Source: CAYONZ01 sp964405465 (GTDB lineage: Bacteria; Bdellovibrionota; Bdellovibrionia; Bdellovibrionales; JAMPXM01). From it: 64,000 nt of DNA. Below, piece after piece: positions 28,142 to 37,073 of this stretch. Location of the stretch: positions 14,179 to 78,178 of the forward strand of contig CAYONZ010000010.1 of NCBI GenBank assembly GCA_964405465.1, read 5' to 3'. Below the pieces are notes generated by a model, which saw only the letters and a list, made by a program, of their open reading frames with translations, did not search any database and was not told the DNA's origin. The number at the start of each line of letters is the position of its first letter. Positions within the stretch are counted from its first letter, which is position 1. The translations under genes and the position numbers were made by a program.

Positions 28142-28180
28142 TTCTATAAATAACTTAAATTTAGTTCCTTGATCACCCTC

Positions 28181-28203
28181 AGCAGGCCACGAAGGCCTGC
28201 TTT
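28181..28203 (+). terminator. Terminator hairpin after the large exported protein gene
   Basis: GCAGGCC and GGCCTGC form a seven-base stem with an ACGAA loop, followed by TTTCTGTGTTT, a weak U-rich stretch. Confidence 0.6.
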
Positions 28204-28227
28204 CTGTGTTTGACCCATCCCCACCCT

Positions 28228-28257
28228 AAAAAAAACCGGGGGGATTTCTCCCCCCGG
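28228..28257 (-). terminator. Strong Rho-independent terminator of the porin-like gene
   Basis: On the minus strand CCGGGGGGA-GAAA-TCCCCCCGG is followed by eight T residues, a GC-rich nine-base stem with a stable tetraloop. It lies about 80 bases beyond the stop of the porin-like gene. Confidence 0.9.
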
Positions 28258-28334
28258 GGCCCTGCTCCGCCATCCTGCGGGATGCAAATCAAGTTGTTCT
28301 CAAGCTGCTATCAATGTTGTCGTACAAGATGCGA

Positions 28335-29783
28335 TTAAAAACTAATGGCGGCCTTGGAACTGATTCCGTAAGCAAATTTATTGTCATAGCCGAGCGTGCC
28401 TCCATTGAAGGCCGCACCTGGAAACAGCAATCCAACCTGATTTACCCAAGTAAATCGATCGTAAGGTTTGTAGGTCAAATTTGCATCGAACTCCATTCCT
28501 AGGTTTTTGCTGATGTCATTTCCAACAAATGGATTTTGATTCAAAATCGCATAGGTCAAAGAACCTCCCCAACTCAACCGATCTTTGATCTGTTGAGAGA
28601 AAGAAGGCGAAACATAGAACACATTGCTAATCGCCTCGGTATCCACTTGGGTTGATGCTGAAGTCGATGTATCTCGCACTAAACCGCTGCGCAAAAAATC
28701 ACCTTTGCCAACTGGATGATTAAATAACAACATCGCAACATCGTAGTTCTTATTAAAAGCAAACCCCTCATCGATATCCGTTGTTCCAGGATTATCACCG
28801 CTGGCAGCTCCTAATTTCAACATCCAGTTCCACTTGCCCGATGCTGAAAATGGACTGATCTCAGCAGCAAATCCGTACCCGGCCATGTTGACTTCAGAAC
28901 CAGCAGCCGTCTTAACTCCAGTCTTGCCACTCACGAGATCGGCCTCAACTGCCACCTTTAAAAACGAAAGCCTCTGGGTTGCAAACAATCCGACAAACTG
29001 GCGAGTGAAGGCATCAGAAAGACTGGCTCCTGTCCCTCCAAATCGATCACCACCAACTGGTGCATCGTTCGCCACCTGGGTCGCTTTAGTGATTTCAAAA
29101 TAGACACCCATACCCAAATCTGTTTCTGGATTTTCATATTGGTAAAGAAGAGTGTAGGCATCGACATCGTCTTCGTCTCCCAAAGCACCTTCTTCAACTT
29201 TACCGATCATTGGCATAACCGTATTGTTTCCAAATGAAAATTTGTAAGCGATCGCATCCTGCGTGTCTAGATAGTGATCAAACGATCCATTGCCAGCTTG
29301 ATGAGTGAGGCCCAAACCAAATTGCCTTGGCATTCGACCAACAACCAAAGATCCAAATTCTTGTGACCACTTGGCATAAAGTTGGGAAACTGCCAATCCA
29401 CCAGAGCGCTGATTGTTTGATAAAACATTTGAATCAGCAGAATTACTTGAGGCCGTTCGTGCTCCTGTTCGTACACCCGTTCCAAATTTTTGCCCGATTT
29501 GTTGATTGGTTCCAAAGATGCTGTCATTCAAAAGATCAAATCTCCCAAAAATCGTCAGACCATCTGCCGCTATAATTTTAGGTTCTAAAACAAGATGGTG
29601 GAGAATATAAGATTTGTCCGAATTCGATGAATCAAGCTCAGCATTCTTCACTTTATTTGCTTCTGCCCGATAAGTACCGGTCCAAGTTAAATCGGCCGAG
29701 GCCTTTGAAGAGACCAAGACACTAGCAAGACCAAACAACAAAATAGCAGACACACTTTTTAACACATTCTTTTGTATCAACAT
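28335..29783 (-). CDS. Predicted outer-membrane porin-like protein
   Basis: No specific family is recognised. The protein has a signal peptide (hydrophobic run SVSAILLFGLASVLVSS, cleavage near ASA|DL), many amphipathic aromatic strands, and a C-terminal Phe (KAAISF), all typical of large trimeric-porin-like barrels. About 482 residues from the ATG at 29783, which has GGAG six bases upstream. Two earlier in-frame ATG codons are open. Single gene with a strong terminator, which suggests high expression. Confidence 0.75.
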   Translation of the reverse strand: MLIQKNVLKSVSAILLFGLASVLVSSKASADLTWTGTYRAEANKVKNAELDSSNSDKSYILHHLVLEPKIIAADGLTIFGRFDLLNDSIFGTNQQIGQKFGTGVRTGARTASSNSADSNVLSNNQRSGGLAVSQLYAKWSQEFGSLVVGRMPRQFGLGLTHQAGNGSFDHYLDTQDAIAYKFSFGNNTVMPMIGKVEEGALGDEDDVDAYTLLYQYENPETDLGMGVYFEITKATQVANDAPVGGDRFGGTGASLSDAFTRQFVGLFATQRLSFLKVAVEADLVSGKTGVKTAAGSEVNMAGYGFAAEISPFSASGKWNWMLKLGAASGDNPGTTDIDEGFAFNKNYDVAMLLFNHPVGKGDFLRSGLVRDTSTSASTQVDTEAISNVFYVSPSFSQQIKDRLSWGGSLTYAILNQNPFVGNDISKNLGMEFDANLTYKPYDRFTWVNQVGLLFPGAAFNGGTLGYDNKFAYGISSKAAISF

Positions 29784-29881
29784 CAAATTCTCCATAAACA
29801 AAAAGCCAGATTCTGCCTTAATCAGACATCACCTGGCTTTGATTGACAATAGAAATTTCAGTTACCGTAACGTGGGAGCTT

Positions 29882-30529
29882 CTACTTTGCCACCACACCA
29901 AGAATCTCTTCTTCGCGAAGCAACAGCAAATCCTGACCATCGAGCTCGACACTTGTGCCCGCATATTGTGCAAACATCACTTCGTCTCCCAATTTAACAT
30001 CAAGTGGACGCAAGTTTCCTTTTTTACTTCGATGCCCAACACCCACAGCCACGACAACTCCCTGATTGGGTTTTTCAAGTGCGGTATCCGGCAAAATTAA
30101 TCCACTGCTGGAAACTGCAGATGGTGCATTTCTCAAAATCAAAACACGGTCATCAATCGGCTGAAAGAACTGAGCATAATCCAAAGCCCCACGAGTTTTT
30201 TTGGCCACAGCTGGCGCTAGGGGTTTCACTGTTTTCTTGATTCCCGAATTATTCTTTGTGACCTTAGCTTGAACCGCCTTTTTAACTTTAACAGGCTTAG
30301 ATACCGATTTGGCTCCCTTGAGCTTCGACGAGCTTGTCGCCTTTGCCACATTGCTCTTAAGTTTTGTCGTTTTCTTTGCAGGAGCTTTAGCAAGAGGTTT
30401 CGATTTGGTTTTTACCGAACCTTTAGATTTCGATTTCAAATTTTTAACGATTTTCTTTGAAGGCGTCTTTTTAGCCGCTACTTTCGCCGCAACTTTCTTC
30501 TTCAATTTCACGATCTTTTTAGTAGCCAC
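29882..30529 (-). CDS. GroES-type co-chaperonin domain fused to a histone-H1-like basic tail
   Basis: Residues about 122-215 form a GroES/Cpn10 domain (FQPIDDRVLILR, SSGLILPDTA, GVVVAVGVG, VKLGDEVMFAQYAGTSVELDG, LLLLREEEILGVV). The preceding 113 residues are Lys/Ala/Ser/Thr/Val-rich, about one third lysine with no Asp or Glu, like bacterial histone-H1-like tails. Standard GroES is about 95 residues with no extension. The GTG at 30529 is chosen because GAGGAG lies ten bases upstream; an ATG at 30550 is open. The start overlaps the preceding DUF507 gene. No groEL is nearby, so this is probably a second, specialised protein rather than the main GroES. Confidence 0.85.
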   Translation of the reverse strand: MATKKIVKLKKKVAAKVAAKKTPSKKIVKNLKSKSKGSVKTKSKPLAKAPAKKTTKLKSNVAKATSSSKLKGAKSVSKPVKVKKAVQAKVTKNNSGIKKTVKPLAPAVAKKTRGALDYAQFFQPIDDRVLILRNAPSAVSSSGLILPDTALEKPNQGVVVAVGVGHRSKKGNLRPLDVKLGDEVMFAQYAGTSVELDGQDLLLLREEEILGVVAK

Positions 30530-30791
30530 GTTTATTGGTCTCCTCTTCATAATATTTTCGGTACATGATATCCCACTCAGATGTACCCTCTGTCACCGTC
30601 TTCTTCAGCGACTGAATCTTTAAACGCACCCTTTCATCAATCTTTTCTTCATTTTTTACCCAAGCCAAAATCGCCCTTTTGGCAGCTCGCATGGCGACAT
30701 CGTCTTCAGTGTAATCAACAAGATCTGCTTTCCACAGGCCATCCACGATTAGCTTTGCAAAATGCGATTGTCTCTCTTCAGATAAAATCAC
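30519..30791 (-). CDS. DUF507 family protein
   Basis: A 90-residue protein of a family of unknown function found in delta-proteobacteria-like lineages. The sequence follows the family pattern: SEERQSHFAKLIVDGLWKADLVDYTEDD near the start, KNEEKIDERVRLKIQSLKK in the middle and SEWDIMYRKYYEEE at the end. Its start overlaps the upstream DUF507 gene by four bases, and its end overlaps the GroES-like gene. All three probably form one operon. Confidence 0.8.
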   Translation of the reverse strand: MILSEERQSHFAKLIVDGLWKADLVDYTEDDVAMRAAKRAILAWVKNEEKIDERVRLKIQSLKKTVTEGTSEWDIMYRKYYEEETNKRGY

Positions 30792-31066
30792 AGGATCACC
30801 CCTTTTTGCTGTGCCATTTTCTTTTTCAACATTGGATACATTTTATAGCGCTCGAACTCTCCCGGATTTTTTCTCTCGAGTTCATCCAACATTTTGTTGA
30901 CCTCTTTTTCGAGCTCAAACTCGCGTGCGAAGTCCTCTTTTAAAAAAGATGCCGCCTTAGCCAATACGACTTCTTCTTTTGCTTTCAGTTCAGCAATCCC
31001 CTGCGAATGCAGCTCATGAACGACGGCTTTCGCAAGACTTTCGATTTGTATTTGATTTAGCTTCAT
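30788..31066 (-). CDS. DUF507 family protein, second copy
   Basis: A small protein of about 92 residues, similar in layout to the neighbouring DUF507 protein: an N-terminal KLNQIQIESLAKAVVHEL helix, a central Glu/Lys-rich helix (ELEKEVNKMLDELE), and a C-terminal GEFERYKMYPMLKKKMA helix. The ATG at 31066 is preferred since it matches the family start. It is divergent from the penicillin-binding protein gene, and an upstream ATG at 31102 would overlap that promoter. First gene of the three-gene operon. Confidence 0.7.
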   Translation of the reverse strand: MKLNQIQIESLAKAVVHELHSQGIAELKAKEEVVLAKAASFLKEDFAREFELEKEVNKMLDELERKNPGEFERYKMYPMLKKKMAQQKGVIL

Positions 31067-31127
31067 ACCTTTGACTAAACGAACCAATGTCACTATTGTC
31101 AAGAGAGATCAATTTGAAAGAGCAGAC

Positions 31128-33488
31128 ATGGCAAGACACCGAAAGAAAAAACGCTGGTTCGTCACTCGTAAATTTTTATTTATGCTCGCGAGCGCATTGA
31201 TCCTCGGGTGCCTCGCCGTTGTGCTTTGGATTGCACAGCTCGATCAAAATATTCAAAAGCGCTTCGCCGAAAAAAGATTCGCACCGCCAGTTGAATTCTA
31301 CTCCGCCCCTGAAGATTTGCGTAATGGATATCAGCTGCCAAAGGAATTTTTGGAGTCTTTATTTTCACGAAAGCGTTTTCGAACAAGGGACTTCAGTCAA
31401 CCCTTGCATCCCGGAGACTTCTCTGTTTGGAACAAAATAGACTGCCAAAGTGTCATTCAACTTAAGGACCCTACTCCGCTTGAAAAATGCATTGCCTTTC
31501 AAAACACTGATGAGTTTCTTATCCAGCCTGACCTTGCAGGCCCACAGGTTATTGCACTAGACAGCAGTGAACACATTCTCGCCACATTCTCTGGTCAGCC
31601 ACTAAAAGCATCGCTCCGAGCGACGATCGAGCCTGAGCTATTTGCCCAATATTATGGCGACAAACCGATCCTGCGAAAAATGGCCGGAATTGGCGACACA
31701 CCCGTGGCTTGCTTTGATGCGCTTTTATCAATAGAAGATTCAAGCTTTCTCGAGCACAGTGGCGTGAGTATAACAGGTGTTCTTCGCGCAATTGTCACCA
31801 ATCTCAAAAAGGGAAAAAAAGCACAAGGCGGAAGCACCATCACCCAACAGCTCGTAAAGAACTATTTTCTAACTGAAGAACGAACTTTCAAACGAAAAAT
31901 CACTGAGATGGCGATGGCCTTTCTCGTCGAGTCGAGAGTTAGTAAGGATGAAATTCTCGAGACCTATATAAACCTCATCTATATGGGTGCCAACGGTCCA
32001 TTTCAAATTCGAGGCTGGGGTGCTGCTGCGGAACACTATTTTGGTTCAGAACTTCGTGATTTAAATTTAGAACAGTGCGCCCTTCTTGCTGCCCTGGTGA
32101 ATGGCCCTGGGGTCTTCGATCCCTTTACCCATCCAGAGCAAGCCACCAAAAGACGAGCAAAAGTTCTCGACCGCATGGTCGAACTAAAAAAGATTTCACC
32201 TGAACAGGGGCAAATTGCCAAGGCCGCACCACTTCCGACCAGGCCACACAAAAGTCTCACCGAACCGGCTCCCTATTTTGTTCAGAGCACAAGGCGACAA
32301 CTCAATGAAATTGGGCTTGATGAGACCGAAGGACTTCGCGTGTTCACTACATTAAATTTACGAGCTCAAGAAGCGGCACACCAGGCGGTTCGAGGTGGAA
32401 TCGAACGTCTTGAAAAGAACTATCCACATGTTCAAAAGCTCAAAGACCAGGGAAAAAATATCGAAGCGGTTTTGCTTTCTGCAGATCCTTTCACCGGATA
32501 TATCACCGCGATCGAAGGGGGGAGAAACTATAAACTGACACAGTACAATCGTGCCTACGATAGTCATCGCCAAGTCGGTTCAATCATGAAACCATTTGTC
32601 TACTTGTCTGCACTCGAATCTACAGACGAATCTGGCAAGCCCTATACCCCCATCACGATTTTGAAAGACGAAAGTTTTACCCATAAATATCAAGGCCAAT
32701 CTTGGACTCCTAAAAATTATGAAAACAAATTTCTGGGGGAGATTCCTCTTTTCTTCGCTCTCAAAGAATCACTCAACGTGCCAACCGCTCGACTGGGTTT
32801 AGCTGTCGGCCTATCCAATATTATCGACACAGCCAAACGCCTCGGCCTCCAATCAAAAATTGAGCCGTTGCCTTCGCTGACTCTTGGAGCGTTTGAGCTT
32901 TACCCATGGGAAGTCCTGGCTTCCTATAACTCTCTTGCCAATCTCGGAACCCGCCACAACCTGACCTATATCATTCGTGCAGAAAACCTCTCTAAACAGT
33001 TATTATTTGATCACAAAATTGAAACTGACCAGGCCGTCAACGCGGAGGCGGCAGCACAACTGGTGGGCATCATGAAACAAACTGTTTTGAATGGAACCGC
33101 ACGCGGAGTGACTCTGGCTAATTTTATTCGACCTGCAGCTGGAAAGACTGGAACTACCAACGACAAGAAGGACGCTTGGTTTTCTGGCTTTACACCATTT
33201 CACACGGCCGTAGTTTGGGTAGGCTACGACGACAACACATCACATAACCTCACTGGAGGAGCCGCCGCAGTGCCCATTTGGACCCAATACATGAAAGACT
33301 TCGCCCAAATTTATCCAGACAGAGATTTTCAATGGCCCGAATCCGTCGAAGCCGCAAGCCTTTCTCCTGATTTTCTGCACGCACTTGGTGTTCCAGACAA
33401 ATCTGCAGAATCACTTAAACCCATCCAACTCATTTTTCGCAAAGGTCAGTCCCCCGCTGGCGCAACAATCGCTCCGGTTGGTCCCTAG
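31128..33488 (+). CDS. Bifunctional penicillin-binding protein, class A (PBP1b-like)
   Basis: Inner-membrane peptidoglycan polymerase with glycosyltransferase and transpeptidase activity. A membrane segment at about residues 14-38 is followed by a UB2H-like region (FAPPVEFYSAPEDLRNGYQL), the GT51 domain with EDSSFLEHSG (Glu203) and QGGSTITQQLVKN, and the transpeptidase domain with SIMK (Ser485), SLN and KTGT (Lys673). About 786 residues, normal for PBP1b. The ATG at 31128 (MARHRKKKRW) gives the usual basic cytoplasmic tail; an ATG at 31071 is open. No lipoprotein activator gene is adjacent. Confidence 0.95.
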   Translation: MARHRKKKRWFVTRKFLFMLASALILGCLAVVLWIAQLDQNIQKRFAEKRFAPPVEFYSAPEDLRNGYQLPKEFLESLFSRKRFRTRDFSQPLHPGDFSVWNKIDCQSVIQLKDPTPLEKCIAFQNTDEFLIQPDLAGPQVIALDSSEHILATFSGQPLKASLRATIEPELFAQYYGDKPILRKMAGIGDTPVACFDALLSIEDSSFLEHSGVSITGVLRAIVTNLKKGKKAQGGSTITQQLVKNYFLTEERTFKRKITEMAMAFLVESRVSKDEILETYINLIYMGANGPFQIRGWGAAAEHYFGSELRDLNLEQCALLAALVNGPGVFDPFTHPEQATKRRAKVLDRMVELKKISPEQGQIAKAAPLPTRPHKSLTEPAPYFVQSTRRQLNEIGLDETEGLRVFTTLNLRAQEAAHQAVRGGIERLEKNYPHVQKLKDQGKNIEAVLLSADPFTGYITAIEGGRNYKLTQYNRAYDSHRQVGSIMKPFVYLSALESTDESGKPYTPITILKDESFTHKYQGQSWTPKNYENKFLGEIPLFFALKESLNVPTARLGLAVGLSNIIDTAKRLGLQSKIEPLPSLTLGAFELYPWEVLASYNSLANLGTRHNLTYIIRAENLSKQLLFDHKIETDQAVNAEAAAQLVGIMKQTVLNGTARGVTLANFIRPAAGKTGTTNDKKDAWFSGFTPFHTAVVWVGYDDNTSHNLTGGAAAVPIWTQYMKDFAQIYPDRDFQWPESVEAASLSPDFLHALGVPDKSAESLKPIQLIFRKGQSPAGATIAPVGP

Positions 33489-33630
33489 AAAACACCCACT
33501 CCGAGGTAATTCCTACTCTGAACTCTGCAAAATGGTTCTATCAAGATCAGCAAAGCCCTCGACTCTGCATTTTTTCGGGTCTTAACTTACTGATTTTTAA
33601 GGATTTTTGAAAATCTGGTGTCAAAAAGTT

Positions 33631-33646
33631 TGGCAGCGGTTTTGCA
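33631..33646 (+). promoter_or_regulatory. Candidate sigma-54 promoter of the radical SAM/peptide operon
   Basis: TGGCAGCGGTTTTGCA matches TGGCAYRNNNNTTGCW except at the two degenerate positions Y and R; the invariant GG and GC are exactly ten bases apart and the -12 element TTGCA is intact. The start point would be about 35 bases before the ATG at 33692. A short inverted repeat GATTTT-TG-AAAATC lies just upstream at 33602-33615. Confidence 0.65.
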
Positions 33647-33691
33647 ACGTAATGAGCACAGGGTTCTTCAATTGAATACGATGGGGTCATT

Positions 33692-34978
33692 ATGAAACTC
33701 GCTAGAGCCGACAAGATTCTAGCCATTAAAAACGAAAACGGGGAGGTTTTTGGCTTTCACAGTCATAATCTCCAGGTTGCTCGTCTTGCTCCAGAGATTT
33801 GGAGCGTCTTGAAACAAAGTGATCCCACTCTCATTGAAGCTTCAGAGGAACTTGAAGTCTGGAACAATGAGAATGACCCCGACACCAAAGATTCGGTACT
33901 CGAGTCTAAAATCCGTTCGCTTTCAATCAATGTCACCCAGATTTGCAATCTTCGTTGCACCTACTGCGGCGCTAACGGCGACGGAACCTATGGCTCAGAT
34001 GTCAAGCGGATCGAGCTGCCAAAAGCCCTACAACAGGTTGAACACTTTTTGAAAGATGTTAAAGACGGAGAGGCATTTCGCATCAACTTCATTGGAGGCG
34101 AACCCCTCATTTACCCAGAGGGAGTTCGTGCAATTGCTGAGTTTGCTCGCCAGACTCTCAGCGATCGCTCGGCGAAACTCACTCTCGAGATCATCACCAA
34201 TGCGACTCTCATCACTCCAGAGATCACGGCAATGCTCGCGCAAATTGGAGCAAGCGTCGTTGTGAGCTTTGATGGCCCCCCAAGCCTCAATGACAAAGCC
34301 AGAGTCACGGCTTCGGGTCGCGGATCATCAGAAAAAGTCTTAGACGGAATTCGCCAACTTTTCTCCATCAAACCTCAGCTTCAATCGCTTGGGGTTAACG
34401 CAGTTTTTGGATCCCACCAAACAAACGTGCTAGAAAGCTATCTCTATTTGCGATCTTTTCCTTGGGATATGATGAGTTTTTCATTTGCTTCCAGCGCGCA
34501 AGACGAGACCTTCAGCCCACTTTACACTGAGCAAATGGCAAAGGTGGCAGATGCGGCATTTGCTTTTGGTGGAGAACCTGAACTTCGCAGAATTTCGCAG
34601 TTCGATCAGTTTTTCAAAATTCTCGATTCGAAAACACGTATTCACAATTACTGTGGGGCCGGAAAATCATTGCTGCAAATTGATACTTCTGGAAATCTAT
34701 ATGCCTGCAATTGGTTTGCAAATGATGCCAGCGAAATCGTCGGCAATGGGACATCTGTCAACGCTGAGAAACTTCGTGCTTATGCTGACCCACTCAATGA
34801 GCTCAATGGATGCAAGTCGTGCTGGGCTAAACACATGTGTGGCGGTGGCTGCATGTTCGTACACAAGCTACGGACAGGTAATAAACACAAAAAAGATATT
34901 GAGTTTTGCACTAGAACAAAAAACATCATAGCAAAGGGGATTGAATATTATGCTCAAGCTAGAGAACACAAAATCTGA
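33692..34978 (+). CDS. Radical SAM/SPASM peptide maturase
   Basis: Predicted radical SAM enzyme that modifies a ribosomal peptide. The N-terminal 65 residues (AIKNENGEVFGFHSHNLQVARLAPEIWSVL) look like the leader-recognition region of such maturases. The radical SAM cluster is CNLRCTYC (Cys85, 89, 92), followed by a GGEP motif and ITNATL. The C-terminal SPASM region binds auxiliary clusters, with Cys321, Cys339, CKSC (374, 377), CGGGC (383, 387) and Cys406. The CxxCWAxxxCGGGC arrangement is typical of RiPP maturases. It overlaps a small gene encoding the likely substrate. The exact modification cannot be read from the sequence. Confidence 0.85.
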   Translation: MKLARADKILAIKNENGEVFGFHSHNLQVARLAPEIWSVLKQSDPTLIEASEELEVWNNENDPDTKDSVLESKIRSLSINVTQICNLRCTYCGANGDGTYGSDVKRIELPKALQQVEHFLKDVKDGEAFRINFIGGEPLIYPEGVRAIAEFARQTLSDRSAKLTLEIITNATLITPEITAMLAQIGASVVVSFDGPPSLNDKARVTASGRGSSEKVLDGIRQLFSIKPQLQSLGVNAVFGSHQTNVLESYLYLRSFPWDMMSFSFASSAQDETFSPLYTEQMAKVADAAFAFGGEPELRRISQFDQFFKILDSKTRIHNYCGAGKSLLQIDTSGNLYACNWFANDASEIVGNGTSVNAEKLRAYADPLNELNGCKSCWAKHMCGGGCMFVHKLRTGNKHKKDIEFCTRTKNIIAKGIEYYAQAREHKI

Positions 34979-35129
34979 TGGTCCAAAGGGGGAAGACGTG
35001 AAGTTCATTAAGAAAGTGGTTCCAGCCAAAGAAAAAACTGAGGCGAAAACCGAAATGACAAAGAAAAATACGACGGATGCTCAACCAAAAAAAATGAGCT
35101 TGGGATGCATTCCAACTGGAGTTGATTGA
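34950..35129 (+). CDS. Candidate RiPP precursor peptide (59 residues, single Cys)
   Basis: A short gene that overlaps the end of the maturase gene by 29 bases and has an AAGGGGA ribosome site before the ATG. The product is highly charged and Lys/Glu/Thr-rich (likely leader, residues 1-48), then ends in a distinct uncharged segment MSLGCIPTGVD with the only Cys at position 53. Size, composition and position next to a SPASM maturase fit a RiPP substrate whose Cys is the likely modification site. No double-Gly cleavage site is seen. It could instead be an unrelated small protein; no family is known to me. Confidence 0.65.
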   Translation: MLKLENTKSDGPKGEDVKFIKKVVPAKEKTEAKTEMTKKNTTDAQPKKMSLGCIPTGVD

Positions 35130-35192
35130 TATTCTAAAGTAAACTCCCTTTCAGTTTTGTAATTTGGGTTGCAATTCCGGGAGACATTTAGC

Positions 35193-37037
35193 GTGAAGGT
35201 TGAAAACCGCAAGACATTGATTCGAATCATTCCGATCCTTCTTGCGGTCGCTATTGCGGTGGTCATTTGCCAGTTTCGCTTTGATTTCATTGAGTCATTT
35301 CTTTTTGATGCTCGAATTCGATTAAAGCCAACATCAAATATTTCAAACAAAATTCAGACGATTGCCATCGACCCAAAAACTGTCGATAGCCTCAAAAGAG
35401 TACCAAATGTTCGCGACCATCTCGAGCTTCTCAAGCAGCTGCAAATTGCTCAAGCTGAAGTGGTCATTTATCTCCTTCAACCCAATGAGCTTGTTGGGTC
35501 GTATGAAGAATTGAGCGCCTGGGCAAATGAAACTCTGAAGTTCAAACACTTTCACGTTGCCATTCCCGACGTCTATATGAAGTCCGAAGAGGACAAATTC
35601 AAGCTCTCGGCCCCATTTGAAAAAATTAATGCCTTACAGGCTCCACGAACTTCTGATCGCACTCTATTTGCAAAAGACGATGTAACCAGAAGAATGATCA
35701 CTTCCTATCAGGGCCGCCTTACCCTCCACCCTGTAGTGGGAGCACTTTACAACGAAACAATCAAAGACGAAAAAAATATCCGTGGTCTCTTCGAGTTCTA
35801 CGAAGCCAATCAAACCTACATCGATTTCCATCCCACCGGTACTTACCAGGCACAAAGCTTCGTTGAGACGATCTCTCAGGGCCTAACTGAGGGCTCGCTA
35901 AAGGGAAAGGCGGTGCTCATTGGACGCGACATTCGATCGACCGTAAACGACTATATCAAAACACCATTTTCACGTGATGTCGTCGCCATGTCGACACTCG
36001 AGATGCATGCCAACATGCTAGATACGATGATTTTGAACTCGGCCCCTTTCTCTGCTCCCAAATGGTTGGATCAGGTGCTGACGACCATCATTTCAATACT
36101 TACTCTTTTTGTTGTTTTAATGCTGAAGCCGTCAAAGGGTCTCGTCATTCTAGCATCGTCGGTATTGGTATTTTCGATCGCTTGCTTTTTGACATTTTGG
36201 ACCACGGGACTCATGATCGGAATGGCACATCCATTTCTTTCAATCTTTATTTGTTACTACTTCTTTATTCCCTACCGGCTCATTATGGAAAATCGAAAAA
36301 GCTGGGAGTATTACCAAAAAAACAAATTGCTCACCCAGGTGGAAGAATTAAAAACAAACTTTCTAAGCATGATGTCCCATGATCTTAAAACTCCAATTGC
36401 CCGCATTCAGGGGATGACTTCGATCGTGGCCTCTGACAGCAATCCTTTAAGTAGCCGTCAGAAGGAAGCTCTCGCCACCCTAGATAAATCTGCCGAAGAA
36501 CTCCTGCAGTTTGTCAGCTCGATACTCAATCTCGGACGCATCGAAAGCAAAGAACTTAAACTGCATTTGCAAAGCAAAGATGTAAATTCACTTCTCGAGG
36601 ATGTCGTCAGTAAACTCGAGTACACAGCACAACAAAAACAAATTGAAATTTCGACCGAATTTGAACCCATGTTTTCGATGAAAATGGATGTCGATTTGCT
36701 TCGTCAGGTTTTTTCAAACCTTGTGGAAAATGCGATCAAGTATAGCCCTCCCAAATCTAAAGTCCTAATTACGACCGAAGATAGAAACGGTAAGGCTGTG
36801 ATTCAGGTCGCGGACCAGGGAATGGGCATACCTGATGACGAAATTGGGCATATTTTTATGAAGTTCTATCGAAGCAAGAACTCTAAGTCCTCAACAATCA
36901 AAGGTTCAGGTCTTGGCTTATATCTTGCTAAATATTTCGTGGAGCTCCATCATGGCACCATTTTTGTGGATAGCTCCCTCGGGCAAGGGTCGACGTTTAC
37001 CGTCGAATTGCCTATGGATTTGACAGATGAAACTTAA
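35193..37037 (+). CDS. CHASE2-type sensor histidine kinase
   Basis: Membrane sensor kinase. The N-terminal membrane segment (IIPILLAVAIAVVICQF) is followed by an extracytoplasmic CHASE2-like sensor (about 40-290) and three closely spaced membrane segments (about 295-365), the normal CHASE2 layout. The kinase core has the H box MSHDLKTPIARI (His396), the N box NLVENAIKYSPP, and G boxes DQGMGIPDDE and GSGLGLYL. The GTG at 35193 has GGGAG nine bases upstream; a TTG at 35169 is open but poorly placed. It lies 63 bases after the peptide gene and 36 before the regulator gene, probably in one operon. Confidence 0.88.
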   Translation: MKVENRKTLIRIIPILLAVAIAVVICQFRFDFIESFLFDARIRLKPTSNISNKIQTIAIDPKTVDSLKRVPNVRDHLELLKQLQIAQAEVVIYLLQPNELVGSYEELSAWANETLKFKHFHVAIPDVYMKSEEDKFKLSAPFEKINALQAPRTSDRTLFAKDDVTRRMITSYQGRLTLHPVVGALYNETIKDEKNIRGLFEFYEANQTYIDFHPTGTYQAQSFVETISQGLTEGSLKGKAVLIGRDIRSTVNDYIKTPFSRDVVAMSTLEMHANMLDTMILNSAPFSAPKWLDQVLTTIISILTLFVVLMLKPSKGLVILASSVLVFSIACFLTFWTTGLMIGMAHPFLSIFICYYFFIPYRLIMENRKSWEYYQKNKLLTQVEELKTNFLSMMSHDLKTPIARIQGMTSIVASDSNPLSSRQKEALATLDKSAEELLQFVSSILNLGRIESKELKLHLQSKDVNSLLEDVVSKLEYTAQQKQIEISTEFEPMFSMKMDVDLLRQVFSNLVENAIKYSPPKSKVLITTEDRNGKAVIQVADQGMGIPDDEIGHIFMKFYRSKNSKSSTIKGSGLGLYLAKYFVELHHGTIFVDSSLGQGSTFTVELPMDLTDET

Positions 37038-37073
37038 CAGGCACACCAAGTGCCTGAACCTGTGGAGACGTTT

